Shown: piece by piece, positions 26,001 to 37,800 of the stretch | Position numbering within the stretch: the first letter of the stretch is position 1 | Layout: the number at the start of each line of letters is the position of its first letter | Source: Ectocarpus siliculosus | Taxonomy: Eukaryota; Sar; Phaeophyceae; Ectocarpales; Ectocarpaceae | DNA length: 64,000 nucleotides | NCBI GenBank assembly: GCA_000310025.1 | Contig: FN649727.1 | Coordinates: 2,212,762 to 2,276,761 of the forward strand | Direction of reading: 5' to 3' | Position numbers and translations under genes: made by a program | The notes under the pieces: generated by a model | The model's database searches: none | What the model saw: the letters and a program-made list of their open reading frames with translations, nothing else | What the model was told of the DNA's origin: nothing

Positions 26001-26128
26001 AAAAAACATTTCGGATAGCCTGGGTCGAAGGGTCATAGACTTCTGTAAGGGCGTCGGAAACCGCATCCACTCACGTTTCCCTCGGAGTCCGTGACGTAGA
26101 AGGTGTCGGTGACCTTGAGGCCATCCAT
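20049..26128 (-). CDS. EF3: Translation elongation factor 3 (eEF3, ABC-F type ATPase)
   Basis: eEF3 is a cytosolic ribosome-bound ATPase that promotes late translocation and release of E-site tRNA. Exons (minus, 5' to 3'): 26075-26128, 24175-25095, 22939-23230, 21541-22541, 21246-21368, 20049-20783. They sum to 3,126 bases and 1,041 residues, against 1,044 for yeast EF3, and all phases agree. The start was chosen because the 18-codon first exon (MDGLKVTDTFYVTDSEGN) has a good context and splices in phase to the HEAT exon. Order: HEAT repeats (residues about 20-320), helical linker, ABC1 (Walker A GGNDSGKST, signature LSGGW, Walker B LLLDEPTNHLD), ABC2 (GENGAGKST, LSGGQ, LILDEPTNYLD) with the chromodomain-like insert, then a Lys-rich then acidic tail (KKKLSKRDHK, ESDEDEF). 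Once regarded as fungus-specific, eEF3 is now known in oomycetes and several algae. Confidence 0.96.
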
Positions 26129-26803
26129 CTTTTGCGCCTGGTACGTTTGCGTCGGCGGAACGTACAGACAAGGAGTCAGCGCGGTCAGCTCGGAAATAAA
26201 AAATCGCTGGTGACGATTACAACCTCCACACCAGCAACTCGTCGGCAAATTTAGCTGGTGTTGTCACTATCCGGAAACCAGCGCGTCGGGTCAGTACGAT
26301 CTGAACGGACAAGGGGGTCGAGCTCCTTACGCCATGCCAGACAAGAGACATTCCGGGCAGATGCCAAAATTCGAACTGGTTCACCGGAAAGCCGTTTTAT
26401 CCGCGACAGCGGTGCTGCACTGCCAAGCAACGTTAAACCTGACGGGAGATCATTCCCTGGACACTCACCAGTGAAGCCATCTGGTCTAGAAGACAGGTGT
26501 AGGGTTGCCGGCTTCACTGGCTTGGGGGGCGGTGGAGAGGGTGGGGGTGGGGAAGGTGTGTGCGTGCGTGTGGTGGTGGCCACCAAAAAATATTCGAGTT
26601 TTTTTTTTTCGAGAAAAAAACGGAGAACCCGCATACGCGCATCTGTCTGTCTCACCGGCGGACCCCCCGCTGCAGAGCCCTTGGCAGTTGGGGAGCCAAG
26701 CCAGCCAAGCAAGCCAGCCACGCAAGCGCTGGCGACTGCCTGCCCCACATCCACATCCACAGGTTCCACTGCAGGACATTGGACCAAGAAACCGGCCGGC
26801 CGT
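26129..26803. promoter_or_regulatory. Divergent promoter region of EF3 and DPH1
   Basis: About 675 bases lie between the EF3 start (minus) and the proposed DPH1 start (plus). The interval contains a G-rich stretch with GGTGG and GTGT repeats and T- and A-runs at about 26598-26620. The DPH1 reading frame stays open upstream to about 26258, so part of this could be DPH1 coding or leader sequence. No specific promoter element can be named. Confidence 0.45.
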
Positions 26804-29800
26804 ATGAGGAAGCATCGTGCTGTGCGTAACCGCATACCAGCTGATATCTTGGAGGATGCTGCACTGAATCGGGCCATCGAGCGGTTGCCTGCGAACTACA
26901 ACTTTGAAATCCACAAGACTGTGTGGCGAATTCGCGAGGTGAAGTGCTTACAGCAGTAGGCAGGGCCAATACGTGATCGGCAAAGCCCAAACTGCACCTG
27001 TCCTTAAAAACACGGCTACAGCCACCAAGGGCACGTGGAATGCAGGCAAACTTGTGCCCCAAACTGTCGAAGGGAGGTAGCGGCGGGGGTCTCTGGTCTA
27101 TGGTGAACTCTGGACTGCATGAAGCAGTAGAGGTTCCTGTCTAGTGCCCGTTGAACAGTGTTGTTTGAATGGCGCAGGTGCCCAATATAGTACTCGGTGT
27201 TTTCGGCGGGCACACCCTGAATTTCGCAGGCATTCTCAATGCTTTGAATAGTGCCGGTCGGGTATAGTGCTGGTGAATTGTCTGGGCACATGCCGATACT
27301 AATGCAGGGACCTACAGCAGTACCTCTACTGAACTGCAGTAACGTATCCAACGAGAGCCGCGTGCCGGCGCGCTCCCCAGAACACCTACGTCTACTTCGG
27401 AGTATGTTGGGCGAAGGACACCTTAACTTATTGCCGCAGCGATGTGACCTGTATTCTTGTGTCCCAATTTCTTATGTGTATAGTGAATATTGCACATCTT
27501 TCACATTTGGCCCTTCTCGAGTACCACATGAAGTGTGTGACTCCACGCCTCGACCCTTTAGCATACACAGATCGATACCAGGGGGAACACGTTCCGTCGC
27601 GACTGGCTTGAAACACTGACGTTATGGAGCATGGACAGGCCGCTGGAGCCTGATCCATTGCAGCGGGGCTGCTTCACGGTGTTGTCGGCCTCCATGACTG
27701 TGGCGCGCAAGGTTGCTTCGCTTGTGTGCTTGTGATCGCGTGTAAACACATCGTGTGATTAGCGGAGGCTCCGTGAATAATATACGGCTCAACTTATTAT
27801 GTAAGTGTGATGTGCAACCTAGATTAGTACCTCCGCCAGCAGGCTACGCAGTACGCGGCATTTCAGTTTTTGAGGACGGTATTACGTAGCCGCGTTGATC
27901 CAGCGCTCCAAAAAACACTCTGCCGTCCCGCGCTCTTTAAGGCTGATGTGTGGAGGACATGCCAAGTAGAGAGCTTCCTAAAGACGTTGTGAAGCAGGCT
28001 CAAACAAGACGAAGCTATTCTCGCACCCTTTTTGCACCCTTTGAAGCCCTGGAGTGTTTGTCTCCAGGTTTCATTTCCGCAGACCAGACCAATCCCGCTG
28101 TACATGTCACTTTGGAAAAGATGGTACACAAGTCAAATGAGAAGGCCAGCCTGTACCAATTTTGTGGACCATCGGACAATGTATGCCATGCTTGCAAAAC
28201 ACACAGTGGCAATCTCTATTTTTTTCGCCTTCTGCGCTGACGAGGTGGTCTGAGTAACGGCTCAAAAACATCCAACGGTGTTCAACTCCGATTCCTATGA
28301 GCTTCCTGCGTCGATCGCGCTATCGTCCTTTGGATCACCCCTTTTTTTATCGTGGTTATGCTAGAAATCATTCATGTCTGAATACAACACCACACTTCCG
28401 ACGATCGGTGGGCATCTGTGTCGGCTTCAACGTTGCCTTTATCCAGGACAAGGCAAACAATGTGGCTCTACAGTTTCCTGAAGGGCTCCTGATGTACGCC
28501 TGCGTCATTTCAGACATCCTTGAGCAATTCGCCGGGTGCCAGTCCGTGATTCTTGGTGACGTTACGTACGGCGCCTGCTGCATCGACGACCTCACGGCAA
28601 AGGCACTGAACTGTGATATGCTAGTCCACTACGGGCACAGCTGCTTGGTGCCGATCGCAGTAACAGCGGTGAAAGTCCTGTACGTATTCGTGGAGATATC
28701 CATCGACACCGACCACTTGGCAGAGTGCATCCGACGTACTTTCTCGCGGGTGAGGCTGCACTTGTATTTTTGACCGATGGCACGTAGGAACACATCACTA
28801 TAATTCCGTATGAAACGTTCGACAGGTGGTCTAAGGTTGTAACTTTGACGTGTGTTTGAGGTGACGAATTGCATTGCTGCCTCGTTCAGAGTGTCAAACC
28901 ATGAGTGAAGTCTTGTATTTTTCTTTTTTCTTGATGCATCCCATCTAGTGTGGACGCCTGTGAGACTGCACCTTTCAGTGTTATGCGAGCGTCCAAAGCG
29001 GAACAAAAGAATGAACAATCTCTTGACAGGAAAACAGGAAAACACCATGCCGAGGGGATCGTTTCTGTTCTTCTTGAGCACCGTGTGCCATACTTATGGC
29101 ATGACACTGCTGTTCCGGCCACCGTACTACTGTGCAGACGACCCGTCTGGCCGTCATGGGAACTATTCAATTCGCGGGCGCAGTTCACGAAAGTTGTTCA
29201 CAGCTGGCGGACCATTTCGACGCGGTGGCAGTTCCCCAAGCCAAGCCTCTGTCGCCTGGCGAGGTTCTAGGTTGTACGTCACCCGTGATCGAAGGGAAGG
29301 ACGCATTGGTGTTTGTGGCTGACGGGCGATTTCATCTTGAGGTGGGTTTTTCTTGGCGTGTTCCGAGTTTGAGCAGTACATAGGCCGCCGAAGATATTAT
29401 TTTTGGTTTGAACTATCTCGACAAGTCGTATTTATTAGCCAAACCGCGGTGCTTTGATTTGACTACTCATTGGCGGGCTTGAAACACGAAACCGTGTCGA
29501 CCCTTTGGCATAGCACCTGCGGTTCCCTACGACTGCCCGGTTACGCTGCCAGATAGCTAGGCTGCACGATGACTTGCGCCACTATGTTGCTGTGCTATTC
29601 CAGAAACCTGTTGGTGCTTGGTGAGCACTCCATTTTGTACGCTCTCGGGAAGGCCAATAGTTGAAATTCCACGAAACCTTCGATGGTGTGTCAAGCAAAA
29701 TCCAGGTCTCAGGGACGAAGATTTCCCAACAACGAACGGGCACCCTGGAGTTTGTGTTATAGGAAGACTCGCGGCACCCCCCGGCTTCAAACCTTGGTCA

Positions 29801-31709
29801 TTCCCTTGTAACGTTTACCCAGATATTGTAGCTTGGGGGAAACCCCAAATCGATCCTGAAAGGATTACAGACAAATTCCGATCGTCTCATCTGGCGGCAA
29901 GGTGGATCAACAGCCCTGGGTTTCTTCGAGTTGCAGTTTTCCCCCGGACTCGTTTCACACCCCACGCCCTCGATACCTTGGATGCGACAGATGCAACACA
30001 GCACCAACCCCCTTTATGTGAGGCCTCCTCATTGCACTAGTTCTTCCGAAGAACTGACCGTCGCATCATACAGCAATGAGAGTCGACAATCCCTCAACGC
30101 ACTATGCGTTCGAATGACGGTGAAATGCACTGCGGAGAGGTGGTCAGCGAACGTAAATGTGTCTCCATGTATGCGCCCATCTCTGATTGTACGCAATGAC
30201 TGGCCGCTCTGCATTTCGTCCTTGCTCCCCTACCCCAGTCTGCCATGATCCATAACCCAGGCATGCAGCATTTTCGGTACAACCCATACACGAAGGTGTT
30301 GACACGAGAACAGTACGACACGCCCAAGATGCACGACATCCGAAAGTAAGGGTGTCTTAAAAAACAATAGAGGAGGACAGCACGTGACGTTCTTTGTGGC
30401 TGACTTGGTTGCCTGTTCACGCCGCCGTTATTGCGCAAGCACAAGCTGTTCAAACCATTCTCCCAGCATGTCAGGAGCGGTATAGAGAAGCTACAACATT
30501 CTGAACTTCTCGAACTAGCGCTGAAGTCGGGTGTGGCGTTTCCAGGTGGCTACGGCAAGGAGCTTCCCAAACCGCGTCGACAATGCTTTCCCCTTTTAAG
30601 TACAATACGCACTTGTGCTCGTCAATTCTAACACATGGACCTCCCGCAGGCAAGCCATTGAAGTAGCGAGGGGGGCGAAGTCGTTCGGTGTCATCTTGGG
30701 AACGCTAGGCCGACAAGGAAACCCCCACATTCTCGAACACCTGATGACCGTACTACGGGCAAGGGGCAAACAGTTCTTCGTCTTGCTTCTTTCGGAAGTA
30801 TTCCCGGCAAAGGTGCGACGCTAGATCCGGAGGTGCAGATCTGATGATGCTCGCGGGGGCGGTATTTTGGCTTGTGCCATCGAGAGTTTCTCGCGACAAG
30901 GAGCATATATGCATTTGTGTGACAGCCACGGCGCCATCTACCCACGTGAACATAACTTCGTATTTGGGTCGAAATACTTGTAACTTCGTATTTGGGTCGA
31001 AATACTTGTTGCCACGGAGAACGACAAGAGTTGAGTTTTGATGACTGATGGTTTGACTTTCTGCCACGCATTCGCAACCCCCCGCCGCCCCCTTGCCCAT
31101 CGCCAGCTGGCAGCTTTTGCAGATGTTGAGGCGTGGATCCAGGTGGCCTGCCCCCGACTCTCTGTGGACTGGGGGCATTTCTTCGACAAAGTGCGTGATA
31201 AGTGAAAGAAGATACCAAGATAATGTGTTGCACCGAAGAGAGCATTACACGTGGTTTTGAGCATAGTTCCAAGTGTGCTCAGAATTCTGCTCTGTTCAGC
31301 AAATATTGGATTTTCTATTTCCAACGTTGAATGCCTTGTTCGTGTTCCATCTTGTTAGCGGAAAGGTGGTCCACTTATGTTTATGCGTACGGTGCGCGTG
31401 TGTGCTGCCGTGTGCATCAATTCACAAGCATCATTGGTCGCTCCGGCGCTCCGGCGATGAAGGTACCGGATGACCGGATACTCGTAAATCTTTCCTAACA
31501 CCCCGAACCCACTGACGGCGTCTGTTTTTTGGCGTCATTGTCCGTTGCCGCCACCACCGCCGCATCGCACGGTATGACAGCCTCTGCTCAGCCCCTACGA
31601 AGCTGACGTCGCCCTGGAAGAAACTGCATGGCGAGATGTCTACCCGATGGACTTTTACGCCAAGGGAAGCGGGGCATGGACCAACATGCACGAAAAGCGG
31701 GTGTCGTGA
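26804..31709 (+). CDS. DPH1: Diphthamide synthesis protein 1 (radical [4Fe-4S] subunit)
   Basis: DPH1 forms, with DPH2, the iron-sulfur enzyme that transfers the 3-amino-3-carboxypropyl group of S-adenosylmethionine to a histidine of eEF2, the first step of diphthamide. Exons: about 26804-26938, 28447-28749, 29138-29341, 30239-30345, 30650-30812, 31107-31190, 31581-31709; all joins keep phase. The product is about 374 residues (human 443). Family blocks: [105 protein letters not shown]. The Cys residues in GACC, LGCTSP and VACPRLS match the three cluster-binding positions of the family. The ATG at 26804 is a minimal start; the frame is open upstream and a longer N-terminus or a leader exon is possible. 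Confidence 0.95.
30953..31008 (+). repeat. 28-bp unit repeated twice in tandem
   Basis: The unit taacttcgtatttgggtcga plus the following aatacttg occurs at 30953-30980 and again at 30981-31008 without a change. It lies in the DPH1 intron between 30813 and 31106. Confidence 0.9.
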
Positions 31710-31780
31710 CAGAACCGTCCAAACACCCGCCGGTGCAGGGAGAAGTTATCCTTCGCGTCAGCTGCTCCACCGCTTGTTCT

Positions 31781-33839
31781 CTACATCTTGTCCAAAGGGC
31801 GGTTGAATCCACCTGCGTCGAGATCAGTTTGTTTCGTGACGGGTTGGCGTTCAGGTCTGCAGGGAAGTGGAAGTGCGCTCTCCAGTTGCAACGAGTTAAA
31901 ACTGCATTGTGCGTTGTCGACTTTGACGTACACACGAGAACATGCAGCGGGATGGTATCAAATCCGTGTACACCAAGCAAATATGAATAAAAATAACTAC
32001 AGTTTGAATCTAAAATACGACTCATTGGCACGTACCTCGTCGATTCATATACTGCCGATACTCTCTTTCCTTGTGCTTCGAGATCGCGCCTTTTGCAGGT
32101 CCTCGCTGGTTGTCTTCGACTCCCTTCCCCTTGGTGGTGTCAAACCCCGCAAAACCCATCAACTTCATCATTTGTTGCTCCTGTTTGAGATCGAGAGCGA
32201 AGCGCCGTATTGTTCACTCACCACTGGTTGAAGCTTACCTACGTATTGGGGGCTAGCCTTGGCAGTGGGAGATGAACTGCATCATCGTAGCGCACCCCAA
32301 CCGAACCAACAAGCCAAGGTGTGTACGTGTCCTGTGGCTCAAATCTCTTGTAGGTGCCACCGTAGTGATCGAAAGCTAAAAATGCTCGCCGTTCGTGCTC
32401 GCCCAGTGAAACCGCACGGACCCGTGGTAGAGATTCTTCTTCCGGGCAATATATATATGCATCTTACCTCTGTCAAATCCTCATCATCGTCGTCGCCATC
32501 GCTTCCACTACCAAGGGCATCCTCCTCGCCTGAGGCATCGCCTGGAAAACACAAGGACTCAACTCAGTTCGTGGGCAAGTATTGCTGCATAACACTTGGT
32601 GAAGGTTGCTCTGTCCTTCAATTTCAAGGAACATGACCAAAATTGTCATGCCGTCGACGACGGGATGTGCGTAGCTCACAAATTCCATTGAATCCACGTG
32701 GTAAGGGAGTCATGATCAGTGTGCAAGCCGCTAAATACAGCAGTGGCGAAACGGGGGGACCCACATACCTTTCATTTGACGGATCAAATGAAGCCTATCC
32801 TTCACTTTGTCCTTCTCTCGCTGCTGCTCCTCCAGCATTTTTTGCCTCTTGATAGCTGCCTCCGCCCTTCGTGCCTCTTGCTTGGAAGGCTTTGATGTCT
32901 CGCTCGTCGTTCTACAGCGCGAGCGGGCCGTGTGCACGACGTGTAAGCGGCGACTACGAACATAGAAGCAGGGAGTGGCGGGTTTCTAAAACAAGCACGA
33001 GTTCTGCCATGCGCTCCTTCCAAGGTAGAGAGTACAGCATCCCATCTTTACGTCGCAAACGACCGATTGACGTTCAGCTAGACAGTAGTCCGACGGTCCT
33101 TCGAGAAGCCCCAGCATGCAGAGATTAACAGAGATTAAAATCTTCCGCTCGTTTTACCAAAGCACGGAACCAGTTGGGGTGCTCCATACCTCATGGAAAC
33201 ACCAAGCCGAAAACGGAAGTCAAGCTGCTAACTTTCACCGCTGGAGGACATGGCACACAGAATTGAGCTGCTGCCGACATACTGGCACACAGGCAAGGCT
33301 AGAGCGATGGGGCTCGGTCCCCGAGCAAGCGCCGCACATCAGCGCCTCTCCACTCTCCGCCCCGGTGTGCTCGTTACCAGAGGTAAACTCACGCTTTTGA
33401 CTTGTCCACCTTGCCGGACGTGTCCCTGCCAGCGGCATCCTTGCCAGCAGCGTCCTTGCCTCCATCCTCCCGGAAGTGTCTTCGAGGTGGGCTAAGGATC
33501 GCAAGTCAACGGAGATAGGGCACGCAAGGGTGTAATCTACAAGTTACAGCCGTCGTGTCTTGTGCTTCTTGCTGTAGAGCCTAGAGGTTCACAGGGTGCA
33601 GGGTGTTCCGCTGATGTGTGGATGCAAACCGGCAGCCGCACACCAACAAGGTCAATACCAACACAGCACGACGGCCAAGTACCTCTACTTCCCCTCAGAT
33701 CACACCTTCGCTTCCGGCTGCTTCTGTCCTGGTCGCGGTCGCGGCGTCTTCCGCCTCGGTCACGATCTCGATCTCCGCGGCCCCTCTCTTCTCGCCCTCC
33801 CCTTTCGCGGCTGCGGCTGCGACTTCGGCTACGTCCCAT
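31781..33839 (-). CDS. SNRNP27: U4/U6.U5 tri-snRNP 27-kDa protein homologue
   Basis: SNRNP27 is an SR-type component of the spliceosomal U4/U6.U5 tri-snRNP that acts in the nucleus before catalytic activation. Exons (minus, 5' to 3'): 33706-33839, 33393-33491, 32769-32911, 32468-32541, 32036-32180, 31781-31812. They give 208 residues with all phases consistent; the human protein is 155. The N-terminus (MGRSRSRSRSRERGG and on to about residue 45) is an RS/RD-rich domain. A charged helix follows (KQEARRAEAAIKRQKMLEE), then an acidic patch (DGDDDDEDLTE). The C-terminus is the family signature: MMKLMGFAGFDTTKGKGV, YRQYMNRRGGFNRPLDKM and stop. The charged helix and acidic patch make it longer than the animal protein. 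The gene is convergent with DPH1. Confidence 0.93.
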
Positions 33840-34810
33840 GACAAACTTTGTGCGGTCTGTCAGGGGTCGGTATACCCTCTGCCCGTGTGGAAAAACGAAC
33901 AACAGCTGTCAGTTGGTATGTACAGCAGTAGCAGCAGCCGGCGGCGGGGAAGAGGGGAACGCTTCGAGGAGTTGAGTAAATAAGAAGGCGTCAGCTATCA
34001 ATGATCGTTTCGCGGGGATGATAATCCTGCGATATCGTTGTGTACTAGAGAACACGCCATCAAGCAAGTAAATAATACTGATTGCGATTGGTCTGTTGCC
34101 TTGTGTTGTGTGATCGTCACCAAATATAGACACCTGGCAACAAGCTTAGTGCATGATGTACACCCTGCTGCCCGCATATAAACGTCGGTGGTGGCAGATG
34201 ACACTCCAAATTTTGGAGTGAGTACATCAGCCCCGTTGTTCTCGAGACAACAAAGCCTACGCCTTCCAGACAAGGAGCATCGGAATGAACCTTTTCGCTC
34301 TATGTATATGCTCTCGCCGCATCCTGGAGTGCCCTGTCTCCGACGGACACACACAGGGGCCGTTTGCACGCATGTAGATAAACTAATCGTTCTACCAGAG
34401 GGAGGGACAAACAGGTGCACCGAACCAGCTCTCATTTGATGATAGACACGAAGAGGCTTCAAACGAAGCTTTGAAAGTAGACAGCAGTAGTTAAAAAAAT
34501 GTATATTTAAATTGCCCTTGTACCAACAACGTTCTCAGTTTGAAGCTACGCCCGTCATGCGGCAGCGTGTTCCATTAAATGTCCACACACAAACAGTTGC
34601 CGTCGCCTCACACCATTGAACATTCAGAGGTGGAAAGACCCATAACGCCATTCATTGAATGAACCACCTATGCGCGAGACGGCGATGCCTTTCACAAGCG
34701 CAGCTTTCCCTTCGACGGTGCGGCAGCCCAAAAAACTCATCAATATGTGGGTGCCAGTAACAACGCCGTGTTCTTCTCGCTCCATACCGTTCCGAATACA
34801 GTGGGATTTA
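33840..34810. other. Intergenic DNA between BUB1 3' end and SNRNP27 5' end
   Basis: Both neighbours are on the minus strand, so this interval carries the SNRNP27 promoter and the BUB1 3' untranslated region. One exact copy of the dispersed 10-mer (33921-33930) and a near copy at about 34480 lie here. No exon with splice sites or recognisable protein was found. Confidence 0.6.
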
Positions 34811-37800
34811 CTATCGGTTGGAAAACATGTTGTCCTGCCTCCTGAGACAGTCCTTCAGGTCGCGTGACCGATGATCGACGTTCAGGTACGAGGTGAGCGA
34901 CTCTTCAAGGCGAAGGAGAGCCTCGTTGTTGCCGGCCGTATCCGCTGCCCGGTAGTCAGAGTTCAGGAGCTCGCTGAAAATTTTATCCCAGAGATCCACC
35001 TCCCAATATCTGCATCATTCAGAACGGGACGTGCGTAGTTTGTGGCAGTATTCTCAGTTTCACGGACCCAAGGAAATTGGCGTGCCTCCTATTTTGCTTA
35101 TATCGATCGAGCTGCGAAGAAATTTGTTGAACCAGATGAATGAACCACACCATCGGTGGCTTTACATGAACTGATCTGTACGCCTGTGGACACTTTTGTT
35201 GGTGCCTTTCTGGATTGGGCCGCCAGCAAATCTCGCACGACGTTCATCACACATCACGAACGCCCCCTAGAAACTGCCGGCGGTTTTCTCGCGATACCCG
35301 GTAAACTCTGTAACACTCATCCAAAAAGACCAAACACGCGGACCAACGAGAACAAGTTGATGCCTTACAGGTGTTTTACTGAGCTCGCACCCTCGCTTTA
35401 CCCAACATGATGTGCTTAAAGCTTCCCCGTTGTGCGTCCCCCCCATTCTAGCGACGTTAGATGCTAGGGTAAACGAGAGACGTGAGCCTCGAGAAAAAGA
35501 AAGAACAGATTGGATACCGTAGCATCTTTTTGTCCTACCCCCGCGGGGAGCACGAAAAGTGCATGCAATATTGTAATGTTTTGTTACGGAGCAAGGCCCT
35601 TACAGGCAACGTTCAGTTTGAGAAAAAAATCGCAATAGGTTTATGCTCGGGATTGAGACAAACGGTATCACCGTAGCATACTCACATAGAAATCGACTAT
35701 TGACAACGAAGACTTGGAGCAGTTCGGTGAACAATCCGACACACAACACACAACACAACTAGCCTGGTCAATCGTATGTGGTCTGGCCCAGTCTAACAGC
35801 TCGTTGGAGACAACAGCTCACCGTTTGCAGTTCTTGACTGGTCGCCATCGCCCCGATCTGTTTAGGGTGGAGTCGTCTTCTCGTTCGCGAGACACTTCGA
35901 GATACACACCGTGCAGCATGAAGTACATGCAGCTGCCTAGAGCGTAGAGATCGGCATCATGCTTCCAAGCCAGGCCCTACGTTCGCCAAGAAAAATGTTG
36001 TCGTTAGCGTACACTACTCCAGAGATCGAGCGATGGATGGAAAAGGGCAGACGGCTGAGCTGAAAGGGTTTTGAAGAGCGCGACGTGACGGAGAACACAT
36101 ACCTCCCTCATCGCCGGGCATGAAAAGCTCGGAGCGCAGCACTGCCCCATGAATGCCATATCCGATCCATTCTGGGGAAAAACCGAGAGATCGATCGCTC
36201 TTCCAAAATCGATCAAAGACACGGAATGGTCTATGCCCCCAGCATGTTCCATCTCCTCCGTGCGGTCCACTTCACTGCGGGGGCGACGTACCAGCAGCCA
36301 GTTGTCCGGTTTGATGTCCATGTGCAGGATTGATGCCGAGTGCATTGCTCGACAAAAGCGCAGCATCTGCGCCACCACACCAAAAAAGAAAGGTTGACCA
36401 TTCACGTATACAAGGTTACCAGTGGTGTTGGGTCATGCGTTGCAAAGCCGAGACAATTGGCTCCGTTCGCAAGTACAGGCGTGGGCGACCGAGGACAGTG
36501 ACAATCCACAACTTGATCCGAAATTGGCCCATCCAACAGCACGGGCCATAAATGAAGAATGGTGCGCGAGTTGCTGTCACCAAGGTCGACCGACCAAGTC
36601 AAGGTTCTTACCTCTACTGCATAGTGCATTGCAACGAGCTGCGGCACGGCCTGTGCTCTTTTCGAGTATTGTGCGACAAGATCGTGAAGCGTGCCAGCCA
36701 GACCCACAGGCATGGCCATCGCGCATCCATCGCGGTACAAGAAAAGAGCTTCGGGTTTAACCACCTGGAAAGTAAAGTCAAAAGCAAGTGAACAAGAATG
36801 ATCAGCTCGAGTCCACAAGCATCTAGGAATGCCAAATGTTGATAGACCTGCACCCGTTTTGCAAAAGCCTTACCGTTATTGGCGCCTCGGTAACGCTGTG
36901 GACCTTCCTCTGGCGACGATGCAACAGTCGCTCGCTCAGTTGGAGTGTGATGAAGCACTCCCACGGAAGTGATGGTGCATCTTCCTTGGGGATTCAGAGA
37001 GAACCAGAAGCAGTAGTATTGTCAGGAAAAGGGCGGGCATGCCATATATTCTGCTTCGTGTGGGACCTCTTGAAGCCCAAGAACGCGAATAGGAGGACAC
37101 ATGAGGGCTCGTACTCACTTTATACTCCACTTTTACTGCCACGTCGCGTTGGTCCTTGTTGAACTTGCAAGAAAATACCACGGCGAAAGCTCCCTCTCCA
37201 AGTACTCCCAGCACATTGATCCTTTGGTTTCCGAGCGACCTTGCCAATGCGACCGGTCGACGTGAGCCAACATTCACCTTGGCCATCCGGCGTGGACATA
37301 CTCTTGCCAAGCTGTCGAGCCTGTCGCCGCCCATACAACAGCATCAATATGACTTCGATTAAATCGTAAATGCGGCCATCATGCACTTTTCTACGCTGAC
37401 ATGTACACTGAAATGTTCAACAGCCACCAGTCAGTTCGCTCACTGCTGGCGCTGTTGTCGCTGCTGCTGCACAGGTCTATTGCATCGAACGGGGGTCTCT
37501 GGCAGTAGCCGGACAACGCGTACCTAGCCTTCTCCTGGCGTTCTACACGGAACACTACAGGCCAAGGCATATATGCGCATTCAGAGAAACCTCAAGCTTA
37601 AGAGTCTTGCCTAGTATCATACACTATGCTGGAAGAGCTGGCCCAGCAAAGGTACTGCGCGGTGTTGGTTGTGAGGCGTCTTCGCATGTCCGGAGAGAAC
37701 GGATTACAAATTAGTGTGGCAATCGCAGTTGCGATGGTGGCCTTCTTGTCGGTTTCCACGCGAGGCCGTGGCAGCCTGTCTGGCCTGTTCCTCGTAGAGC

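Noticed and set aside
26075-26146. Exon of an ACT-domain protein (DTFYVTDSEG)
   Set aside because: The fragment resembles the end of an ACT domain, but no partner exon was found. It begins with a good ATG and splices in phase to eEF3, completing that protein to family length.
26251-26877. Minus-strand 208-residue proline-rich protein
   Set aside because: It overlaps the first DPH1 exon and the low-complexity GT/GGTGG region on the opposite strand; it has no splice-supported partner or domain.
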